Source of the DNA: an uncultured Oscillospiraceae bacterium
GTDB lineage: Bacteria > Bacillota > Clostridia > Oscillospirales > Acutalibacteraceae
DNA length: 8,593 nt
NCBI GenBank assembly: GCA_900550095.1
Contig: URRG01000078.1
Coordinates: forward strand, 1 to 8,593
Direction: 5' to 3'
Shown: positions 1 to 5,717 of the stretch, in pieces
Position numbering within the stretch: position 1 is the first letter of the stretch
How the letters are laid out: each line of letters opens with the position of its first letter
Notes under the pieces: model-generated
What the model was told of the DNA's origin: nothing
Database searches by the model: none
The model's input: only the letters and a program-made list of their open reading frames with translations
Program-made: the position numbers and the translations under genes

Positions 1-1
1 T

Positions 2-1423
2 GCAGTGGTAATAGGGCGGGATGGGGTTGAAGTTTTCCGGCATGTTCAGGGGCTTTTTGCCGCCTTTCAGGAACCCTTCCCGGATGGCTTCGGTGATATT
101 CACACCGGCCTGCACGCTGTCGGCGCTGGGCCGGTTCCCATTGTAGGGCCTCCAGTTGGAAAGGCCGCCCATGGCGCAGTCGATGCGGGCCCCGTCCACG
201 CCGAAACGCTTTACGTGGTCGTAGACCAGATTTGTGGTGTATTCCTGGTAGCCGGGGTGGTTGTAGTCCATGGAGACGCAGTCCCACTCGTTGTGCAGGG
301 AACCGTCTCTTCTTTTGGAGCACCAGTCCGGATGGTTTTTAGCCAGGGGATGGCTGGCGGAGGGGCCGTGGGGCACGTAGTCGAAAAGCACCGTCATGCC
401 CAGCCGGTGGGCTTCGTCCACATAGTATTTTGTGGCTTCGTCCCCGCCGTAGCGGGCGTCGATCACAGCCTGATCGGTGGAGTGATAGACGTTTTCCTTC
501 CCGTGGTCGAAAACAGGCAGAAGCCACACGTGGTCGATCCCCATATTCCGGAGGGTTTTCAGATAGCCCGCGTATTCATAGAGATCCTGCCGCAGGGGGA
601 AATCGCTGTCCATAGTGCCGGAGGGATGGCAGGAATACATGACGCCGCTGCGGATCCCGTCCTGTACGGGCCGGTAGCCGAGACCTTCCACGAAATTCCG
701 GATCTGCAGGTAGGGATTCCCCTCTGCTGGCTGCAGGTAGAGCGTTCCGCAGGAAAGGTTTTTCCCCGGCTCCAGCTCCGCCTCCAGATGGGCCGTATAT
801 ACGCAGTGCGTCAGCCGTCCGTCGTGGAACACGCCGCAGCCCCATTTTTCCACTTCGTCGATGAAAAGGGTATTCCATTCATACTGGGGCGTTTTGCTGT
901 GGACGGCGAAATTGATCAGGCCGGAGCTGACGGCTTCCCAGGGCTCCAGGCAGTTGGTGCTGCACACGGAAGCCGGCGTGTTGCAGGGGAAGTCGAAGGA
1001 AACGTCCTTTGCGGCGGGGACGGGCGCATCCAGGGTCAGCGTGTTCAGATAAGCCGCCGCATCGGATTTGTTTTCCACGACGGCGGTGACGGCCAGCGCG
1101 TCGCCGGAAATCCTGTATTCCAGAGAAAAGGCCAGCGGAAACAGGTCGTATGTTACGGCGAGGGAACCCTCCTCCCGGCGCACCTCTCTGGCTGCCGGCG
1201 CCCGGTAGCCGCCGGGCACCGGGCGGATCCTCGGAAGATCCCAGGTCTGGTTTTCCAGAAGGGAATCGTATTCCAGAAGATCCGTTAGGTTCTTTTCATT
1301 GCAGCCGATGTCGAAGCGCAGGCCCGCGAAGGGGATCTCCCGTTCGCCGCGGAGAATGCGGAGCAGCGAGCCGCTTTCGTCGAATTCGCATTTTATGCCG
1401 TTTTCCAAAGTAAAGCGATACAT
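2..1423 (-). CDS. GH13-like (alpha-amylase clan) glycoside hydrolase, 3' end cut by window edge
   Basis: The first 474 residues are visible; the reading frame is open to the left edge. Residues 1-250 are rich in predicted beta strands and match no domain I can name; they may be a substrate-binding or supersandwich-type domain. From about residue 260 a GH13-like barrel begins: NMGIDHVWLLPVF (293-305), then STDQAVIDARYGG (315-327), resembling the family's DPxFGT segment. VDEAHRLGMTVLFDYVPHG (335-353) corresponds to conserved region I with His352. FGVDGARIDCAMGG (407-420) corresponds to region II, with Asp415 as candidate nucleophile, and NMPENF (460-465) to region III, with Glu463 as candidate acid/base. 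Region IV lies outside the window. Region I reads DYVPHG rather than the usual DxVxNH. There is no signal peptide, so a cytoplasmic enzyme acting on imported oligosaccharide is likely. The start was chosen because the homologous-looking fold begins there; GGAAAGAAGG lies 13 bases upstream, a long spacing. Exact substrate unknown. Confidence 0.85.
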   Translation of the reverse strand, partial: MYRFTLENGIKCEFDESGSLLRILRGEREIPFAGLRFDIGCNEKNLTDLLEYDSLLENQTWDLPRIRPVPGGYRAPAAREVRREEGSLAVTYDLFPLAFSLEYRISGDALAVTAVVENKSDAAAYLNTLTLDAPVPAAKDVSFDFPCNTPASVCSTNCLEPWEAVSSGLINFAVHSKTPQYEWNTLFIDEVEKWGCGVFHDGRLTHCVYTAHLEAELEPGKNLSCGTLYLQPAEGNPYLQIRNFVEGLGYRPVQDGIRSGVMYSCHPSGTMDSDFPLRQDLYEYAGYLKTLRNMGIDHVWLLPVFDHGKENVYHSTDQAVIDARYGGDEATKYYVDEAHRLGMTVLFDYVPHGPSASHPLAKNHPDWCSKRRDGSLHNEWDCVSMDYNHPGYQEYTTNLVYDHVKRFGVDGARIDCAMGGLSNWRPYNGNRPSADSVQAGVNITEAIREGFLKGGKKPLNMPENFNPIPPYYHC

Positions 1424-1600
1424 GTGGATCGTTGAACCTTCTTTCCTGTTGAAAATGTTGAAAATAGAGAGGATGTGAGGGATGCGGGGAATGCGCGGAA
1501 TGCAGAGGATACAAGGCAGATTAAGTATACAAAGACAATAAAGGAAACAGAGGATACGGAGCAGAGGGCGGAAAAATGCAGAAGAGAGTATAAAATAAAT
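1424..1600 (-). other. Pyrimidine-rich 5' leader of the GH13-like gene
   Basis: The predicted minus-strand transcript from about 1627 to the start at 1423 has a leader of roughly 200 nucleotides. It is strongly pyrimidine-biased on the message strand: the plus strand reads as long runs of G and A. A 10-base direct repeat, CAGAGGATAC, occurs at 1503-1512 and 1548-1557, and the 9-base tandem repeat occupies 1453-1515. Little strong secondary structure is expected from such composition. I recognise no riboswitch and no credible small gene here. Confidence 0.5.
1453..1515 (-). repeat. Imperfect 9-base tandem repeat, about seven units, in the GH13-like gene leader
   Basis: On the plus strand an AT(G/A) core recurs exactly every nine bases, at 1455, 1464, 1473, 1482, 1491, 1500 and 1509. 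The unit is roughly GRATGNNGR; the middle units read GGATGTGAG, GGATGCGGG, GAATGCGCG and GAATGCAGA. The block lies in the predicted 5' untranslated region of the minus-strand gene, just upstream of its ribosome binding site. Read as minus-strand RNA it is a series of CAU-Y-C units. A TTG-started open frame passes through it (His-rich, every third residue), but it is out of frame with the enzyme and has no ribosome binding site, so I treat the block as noncoding. Confidence 0.6.
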
Positions 1601-1602
1601 TA

Positions 1603-1618
1603 GAGTAAACGTTTTCTC
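1603..1618. promoter_or_regulatory. LacI/GalR-type operator O1
   Basis: GAGTAAACGTTTTCTC is a palindrome around a central CG with a single mismatched pair, the form typical of LacI-family operators. Its centre (1610.5) lies about 17 bases downstream of the predicted start of minus-strand transcription, a classical position for steric repression. The same half-site recurs at 1832-1851 and 1921-1940. It lacks the TG(N)AA arm of a CcpA cre site (AG instead), so a pathway-specific regulator is more likely than CcpA. Confidence 0.75.
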
Positions 1619-1633
1619 TTTTGCTTACGGCTC

Positions 1634-1662
1634 ATTATACGCTGTCCATAAGAATTTGTCAA
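1634..1662 (-). promoter_or_regulatory. Sigma-A promoter for the GH13-like gene (perfect consensus)
   Basis: Read on the minus strand, TTGACA (1657-1662) is followed by a 17-base spacer and TATAAT (1634-1639): both hexamers and the spacing are exact consensus. Transcription would begin near 1627. An A/T-rich tract (1668-1680) lies where an UP element would sit. Such a strong promoter needs repression, which operator O1 immediately downstream could supply. Confidence 0.85.
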
Positions 1663-1735
1663 TCCAAAAGAATATTTTTAGAAGATCCGGCGTTTGCGCT
1701 CTTTTTGGCAAAGGACAGAATTTTTAAAAAGTGAA

Positions 1736-1764
1736 TTGACAACTAGAGGGAAACCCTCTATAAT
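1736..1764 (+). promoter_or_regulatory. Sigma-A promoter for the rightward operon (perfect consensus)
   Basis: TTGACA (1736-1741), a 17-base spacer and TATAAT (1759-1764) match consensus exactly. TTTTTAAAAA (1721-1730) sits at about -50 to -41 and resembles an UP element. Transcription should start near 1771, giving a leader of about 440 nucleotides before the GH106-like gene. A perfect inverted repeat fills the spacer, and operator O2 is about 70 bases downstream. The -35 boxes of this and the minus-strand promoter are 73 bases apart, back to back. Confidence 0.85.
1744..1760. promoter_or_regulatory. Perfect inverted repeat inside the plus-promoter spacer
   Basis: TAGAGGG-AAA-CCCTCTA is a perfect 7-base inverted repeat around three bases, running from three bases after the -35 box through the first two bases of the -10 box. 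It is unrelated in sequence to the GAGTAAAC operators, and a protein bound there would block RNA polymerase directly. It could be an operator for a second regulator or a site where spacer geometry matters. The regulator is not known. Confidence 0.5.
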
Positions 1765-1800
1765 CAAACTGAAATCAACAGAGGAATGACTGGAAGAAGG

Positions 1801-1830
1801 GAGTTTTGAAAACTCTTTTTTATTTTCTTT
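1801..1830 (+). terminator. Terminator- or attenuator-like hairpin early in the rightward leader
   Basis: GAGTTTTGAAAACTC (1801-1815) is a perfect 7-base inverted repeat around one base, followed by TTTTTT and further T-rich sequence to 1830. As RNA it can form GAGTT/AACTC with a five-base loop, extendable outward by A-U and G-U pairs between AGAAGG and the U run. It lies about 30 bases after the predicted transcription start. The stem is A/U-rich, so termination would be weak. The palindrome shares GAGT/ACTC ends with the nearby operators, so a protein-binding role is an alternative. Confidence 0.4.
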
Positions 1831-1831
1831 G

Positions 1832-1851
1832 TTGAGATAACGTTTACTCAA
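1832..1851. promoter_or_regulatory. LacI/GalR-type operator O2
   Basis: TTGAGATAACGTTTACTCAA is a 20-base palindrome around CG with two mismatched pairs. It matches the O1 half-site GAGTAAAC on its right arm. It lies about 70 bases downstream of the plus-strand transcription start, so it would act as a roadblock or by DNA looping. Its centre is 231 bases from that of O1, close to 22 helical turns, which favours looping between the two. Confidence 0.7.
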
Positions 1852-1920
1852 ACTGCTTTATGCGTCCTGCATTTGGAATATGCGGGGCGGCAAAAGATAT
1901 GCAGAGGGGCAAACGCAGGG

Positions 1921-1940
1921 TTGAGAAAACGTTTAACAAA
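1921..1940. promoter_or_regulatory. Weaker LacI/GalR-type operator O3 (one good half-site)
   Basis: TTGAGAAAACGTTTAACAAA has a left arm identical to the complemented right arm of O1 (GAGAAAAC) plus the TTGAG flank of O2, but its right arm departs after GTTT. Its centre is 89 bases from that of O2. It may be an auxiliary operator or a decayed copy. Confidence 0.45.
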
Positions 1941-2195
1941 CCTGGGGCTCCCGAACCGGCGGCCTGCGTCAGGCAGAGGAGACGCGGCCCGGCAGAAAAG
2001 GAAACCCCGGCGGCGTAAGCGGTGCGTATCGTTTCGGCCGCGCCCGGAAGGCAGAGGGACGCTCGTCTCTGCGAGTGCGCGCCTGCCTGCCGGTTTCCGG
2101 CGGCACGTTTAGGCTGCCGCTCCCTTCCCCCGCGGAGTGCGGAGTACGGAAAACGGCGCGTAATCCCCAGGCCGCAAATTATGTGATCTGAACCA
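1941..2195 (+). other. GC-rich structured leader of the GH106-like gene, no gene recognised
   Basis: This part of the leader is markedly more GC-rich than the AT-rich promoter block before it. Small open frames on both strands give low-complexity Arg/Pro/Gly-rich products with no ribosome binding site, so I call none. Short perfect hairpins are possible at 1962-1974 (GCCTG/CAGGC), 2051-2072 (GCAGAG/CTCTGC), 2089-2101 (GCCGG/CCGGC) and 2100-2120 (GCGGCA/TGCCGC); the last two overlap and would be mutually exclusive. I recognise no riboswitch family. Confidence 0.4.
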
Positions 2196-2210
2196 TGAGG
2201 AGGTTTCTGT

Positions 2211-5200
2211 ATGGAAAAAAACAAGCTCGTTTACGGAGAAAAGCTTTCGAAGGAAAAATTTCTCCATCCTTCCCGCGAATTCGGCATCATGCCGTTCTGG
2301 TTCTGGAACGGCGAGATGAGCTATGAGGAAATGGAATACCAGCTTCGGGAATACTACGACAAGGGGATCCCCGGGCTGTATATCCACGCCCGCTTCGGCA
2401 TCCGGGACTATATGCCCTATCTGGGGGAGGAATGGTTCGACCGGGTGAAATTCACCATTGAAAAGGCTCAGGAGATCGGCCTGCAGGTGTGGGTGTACGA
2501 CGAATACAACTGGCCCTCCGGCACGGCGGGGAACGAGGTGCAGCAGCGGGATCCGGATCTGACGGAGGTATACCTGCAGCTTGTGGAGGGGGACCTGCCC
2601 GGGCAGTTCTTCACCTTCATGGAGGGCACCGACTCCAGATACAACGACCTGGAGCAGAGCGAGCCCGTCTATGCCTGCGCCATCAAGCTGGAGGACATGG
2701 AAAAGGGAAATTTTGAATATGTGGATCTCATGCCCTCCCTTTCCTTCGACAAGGTCATCACCTGGGAGGCCCCCAAGGGGCCCTGGAAGCAGTTCTATTT
2801 TATTGAGCGCAAGGCTTCCTGGTACGCGGATGTGCTGAACCCCGAGACCACGAAAAAATTCCTGGAATATACCCATGAACGCTATAAGGCCGCCCAGGGC
2901 GGAAAGCTGGGCAACGGCCATATGCAGGACTGCCGCGGGACCCGGGGCTTTTACACCGACGAGCCCGCCATGCTGTATTTTGAGGCGGGACGCGACAATT
3001 ATGTGATACCGTGGTCCAGGAAGATGTTCAAGATCTTCAAGGAGCGGAACGGCTACGACCTGAAGAAGCACCTGCCCAAGCTCTTTTTCCATATCGGGCA
3101 GGATACGGAAAAAATCCGCTACGATTTCTGGCACACCCTTTCAGAGCAGTACGACGACGCTTACTATAAGCAGATCGGGGATTGGTGCAACGAAAACGAG
3201 GTCGTGTTCACCGGCCACCTGCTGCATGAGGAGTCCCTGCGGATGCACTGCAAATCCGGCGGGAACCTCTTTAAGCACCTGAGCCATATGGACATGACCG
3301 GGGTGGACCATCTCTACCCCCGCATAGGCACCCGGGAGATGCCCAACGAGCATGTGGCGCTGAAGATCGCTTCCTCCGCCTCCCACCAGTTCGGAAGCAC
3401 CCGGCTCCTGTGCGAATCCATGGGCGGCTCCTACTGGGACTGCACCATGGAGCGGATGAAGTGGATCGCGGACTGGGAATATGTGCTGGGCGTCAATATC
3501 TTCAATCCCCACGGATACCATTACTCCATCGAGGGAGAGCGCAAGCGCGACTGGCCCCCGTCGCAGTTCTACCACCACACCTGGTGGGAGCAGTATAAGC
3601 TCTTCAACGACTATGTCACCCGCATGGGGTATCTGCTCACAGGCGGGAACCATGTGGCGAAGGTGGCCATCCTCTACCCCATGAACACCATCTGGTCCAA
3701 TTTCACGCCTCAGAGGCGGGATAAGATCGGAGATGTTGTGGAAAACGACTTTACCTATATGACGGACCGGCTCCTCCGCCTGCATGTGGATTTCGACTAT
3801 TTGGACGAGGACGTTATGAAGCAGTGCGAGATCCGGGACGGAAAGCTCTGCATCCGCGGCGAAGAATACGAGATGCTCATGCTGCCTCCCTGCACCCATA
3901 TCCAGAAATCCACCATGGACATTCTGGAACGCTTCTATGCTGCGGGCGGAAAGATCGGCGGGGACGCCCTTCTGCCCTACCGCTTTGTGGACAGCGGCCG
4001 CGAGGATTACGGCACGCCGGAGCTGGCGGACCGGATAAAGGCTGTTTTCGGCAGGGATCCCGTGGAGCTTCGGGAAAATTTCCTGGCTTCCGACGAAAGC
4101 GGGACGTCTCTGGAGATCCGCGAAAACGGCGCGGGCGGCAAGGCGGTGTTCATTGCGGGCCAGGGCGTCGAGAGAGAGGACGCTCTCGGCGTTCTGCGGG
4201 AGGCCGTGCTCGCCTGCGTTGCCCCTGAAATCGAGATCAGCAGCGACGAGGTCTTCTACCTGCACCGGGTCAAGGACGGAAGGGATTTCTTCTTCCTCTG
4301 CAATCCGGTGGAAAAGGGAGGCCGCGTGAGCGTTTCCCTTGCGGGCGAATGGCGGCCCGAGCTGTGGAATCTGGAGACCGGCGCCGTCGAGCCCCTCTTT
4401 GTGTACCGGGTGCAGGACGGAAAGACCTCTTTTGAGCTGGATATGCAGCCCTACGGTTCCTGCATGATCAGCGCGGCGGAAAAGCCCGCCGCCGTATATG
4501 CGGAAAGCTCCGACATAACGATTGACGCCGTGGAGGACGGGAGCCTCGAGGGCTACGCCCGCCTGGAAAGGGACGGAAAGGTAACGGTACGCACCCCGGA
4601 GGGCGTAAGGGAGCATGTGCTGAAGGCTGAGAAGCCGCTGGAGCCCCTCTCCTTTGGAGAAGTGTGGGATTTCTCTACGGATAAGCCGAACGCCCTTCTG
4701 ACGGACGAGTGGAAGGTGGCCTATGCGGACTGCGGCTACGACCCGGCGGATGCGGACGGCACGGATTACTCCGGTTGGATGGATTTCCGCATGGGGGCTT
4801 GGGAGATGCAGCTCCCCGAAGAGCGCGACGAAGAAGTATACCCTGTGGACCTGTGGTATGTGACCTCCTTCGAGGCGGAGTATCTGCCGGAGGATCTGCG
4901 CCTGATGATCGACGGATTCAAAGGGGAAAAATATGAGCTCTATATAAATGGAAGGCGTATGGATGAAACGCCTGTGCGCAGCTACTTGGACGCGGAGATC
5001 AAGGAGGTCCCCCTGAAGGGCTACGCCCGTCTGGGAAGGAACATTGTGGCCGTGAAGCTCACCGTCCGGAAAAAATCCGACGGCATGGTGGATCTGCTCA
5101 AGGTGATCGGTTCCTTCTCCGTGGGGGAGAAGGGCGGAAGGGATGTGATCCTGCCGCCGGTCAGGGACATGAAAATGGGAGACTGGGCCGCAATGGGCCT

Positions 5201-5513
5201 GCCGTACTATTCCGGAACAGGCGTCTATACCCAGACCATAGAGCTTCAGGAGGACTGTGCGGGCAAGGAGCTCTTCCTCAGCGCCGATGTAGGGACCGAC
5301 GTGCTGGAGGTATATGTAAACGGGGAGCTTGTCAAGACCTGCCTGTGGAACCCCTATACGGCGAATCTGACCGGAACGCTGAAGCCCGGGAAAAACCAGA
5401 TCACCCTGAAGGTCGTCAACACCCTTATAAACCTTCTGGAGGGCGCCCGGAACCCTTCGGGCCTCTTTTCCGCCCAAATCGTGCCCTTTGACCGGTACCG
5501 CGTGGAGCTCTGA
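2211..5513 (+). CDS. GH106-like glycoside hydrolase (alpha-L-rhamnosidase-like) with C-terminal jelly-roll domains
   Basis: A complete 1100-residue protein. FGIMPFWFWNGEM (24-36), the strand GIPGLYIHARFG (52-63) and VWVYDEYNWPSG (93-104) are the barrel signatures seen in GH106 and related large clostridial hydrolases. GFYTDEP (246-252) carries candidate acid Glu251; GHLLHEE (335-341) and CESMGG (401-406) carry further candidate catalytic or metal-binding acids. VAKVAILYP (482-490) begins a Rossmann-like, glutamine-amidotransferase-type domain common behind such barrels. The C-terminal third contains jelly-roll sugar-binding domains, including YYSGTGVYTQTIEL near 999-1012. Length fits the family's usual 1000-1100 residues. 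There is no signal peptide, so it probably acts in the cytoplasm on imported glycosides. The start is fixed by TGAGGAGG seven bases upstream. It is the first gene of the rightward operon. Rhamnose as the released sugar is an inference; many relatives have no tested activity. Confidence 0.85.
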   Translation: MEKNKLVYGEKLSKEKFLHPSREFGIMPFWFWNGEMSYEEMEYQLREYYDKGIPGLYIHARFGIRDYMPYLGEEWFDRVKFTIEKAQEIGLQVWVYDEYNWPSGTAGNEVQQRDPDLTEVYLQLVEGDLPGQFFTFMEGTDSRYNDLEQSEPVYACAIKLEDMEKGNFEYVDLMPSLSFDKVITWEAPKGPWKQFYFIERKASWYADVLNPETTKKFLEYTHERYKAAQGGKLGNGHMQDCRGTRGFYTDEPAMLYFEAGRDNYVIPWSRKMFKIFKERNGYDLKKHLPKLFFHIGQDTEKIRYDFWHTLSEQYDDAYYKQIGDWCNENEVVFTGHLLHEESLRMHCKSGGNLFKHLSHMDMTGVDHLYPRIGTREMPNEHVALKIASSASHQFGSTRLLCESMGGSYWDCTMERMKWIADWEYVLGVNIFNPHGYHYSIEGERKRDWPPSQFYHHTWWEQYKLFNDYVTRMGYLLTGGNHVAKVAILYPMNTIWSNFTPQRRDKIGDVVENDFTYMTDRLLRLHVDFDYLDEDVMKQCEIRDGKLCIRGEEYEMLMLPPCTHIQKSTMDILERFYAAGGKIGGDALLPYRFVDSGREDYGTPELADRIKAVFGRDPVELRENFLASDESGTSLEIRENGAGGKAVFIAGQGVEREDALGVLREAVLACVAPEIEISSDEVFYLHRVKDGRDFFFLCNPVEKGGRVSVSLAGEWRPELWNLETGAVEPLFVYRVQDGKTSFELDMQPYGSCMISAAEKPAAVYAESSDITIDAVEDGSLEGYARLERDGKVTVRTPEGVREHVLKAEKPLEPLSFGEVWDFSTDKPNALLTDEWKVAYADCGYDPADADGTDYSGWMDFRMGAWEMQLPEERDEEVYPVDLWYVTSFEAEYLPEDLRLMIDGFKGEKYELYINGRRMDETPVRSYLDAEIKEVPLKGYARLGRNIVAVKLTVRKKSDGMVDLLKVIGSFSVGEKGGRDVILPPVRDMKMGDWAAMGLPYYSGTGVYTQTIELQEDCAGKELFLSADVGTDVLEVYVNGELVKTCLWNPYTANLTGTLKPGKNQITLKVVNTLINLLEGARNPSGLFSAQIVPFDRYRVEL

Positions 5514-5521
5514 GGCGTCGG

Positions 5522-5578
5522 CGCAGGGAGTCCCGCCCGGGGAAGGACGCGGTTTTCCCCGGGGCGGTTTCCCCTGCG
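5522..5578 (+). other. Large GC-rich intercistronic hairpin
   Basis: Two nested stems: an outer CGCAGGG (5522-5528) with CCCTGCG (5572-5578), and an inner CCGCCCGGGGAA (5533-5544) with TTCCCCGGGGCGG (5555-5567) carrying one bulged G. It begins eight bases after the GH106-like stop codon. Only three T residues follow the inner stem, so full intrinsic termination is doubtful. A transcript-stabilising or partial-termination role, setting a lower level for the downstream genes, is more plausible. Confidence 0.6.
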
Positions 5579-5705
5579 GTATGAGGAAACCTATGGTGAA
5601 CCCGTGCGCTCTGCCGGCACGGATACCGCGCGCCGCGCAGGGCGATACAGAAATCTGACTGCGGCGGTGTGACGGCACGGCTGCACGGCGGCGCGGCGGC
5701 TTATG
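5579..5705 (+). other. GC-rich intergenic remainder before the nucleoside hydrolase gene
   Basis: No gene is supported here. A smaller hairpin is possible, CCGTGC (5602-5607) with GCACGG (5617-5622), followed by GC-rich runs (5625-5640 and 5660-5700) repeating CGGC/CGCG units. I see no good -35/-10 pair, so the following genes probably depend on read-through from the upstream promoter. Confidence 0.35.
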
Positions 5706-5717
5706 AAAGGAAGAACT

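Noticed and set aside
5..1288. A 427-codon plus-strand open frame
   Set aside because: It is antisense to the GH13-like gene, which carries recognisable catalytic motifs; the plus-strand product does not.
1296..1514. A minus-strand TTG-started frame with a His every third residue
   Set aside because: It overlaps the start of the GH13-like gene out of frame, has no ribosome binding site, and its periodicity comes from the 9-base DNA repeat.
1603..1618. CcpA cre site as an explanation for the palindromes
   Set aside because: The conserved TG of the cre left arm is AG here, and all three sites share an extended GAG(T/A)AAAC half-site, which fits a dedicated LacI-family regulator better.
1693..1712. 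TTTGC-N10-GCAAA inverted repeat midway between the two promoters
   Set aside because: Only five bases per arm in an AT-rich region; too weak to call an activator site.
1786..1809. A seven-codon leader peptide (MTGRREF) ahead of the hairpin at 1801
   Set aside because: The AGAGGA sequence abuts the ATG, too close to act as a ribosome binding site, and the stop falls inside the stem. The arginine codon pair is suggestive but not enough.
1873..2112. A 79-codon plus-strand frame in the leader
   Set aside because: It gives an Arg/Pro-rich low-complexity product, lacks a ribosome binding site and overlaps operator O3.
2109..3134. A 341-codon minus-strand open frame opposite the GH106-like gene start
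   Set aside because: Antisense to a gene with clear barrel motifs and a strong ribosome binding site; no motif in the product.
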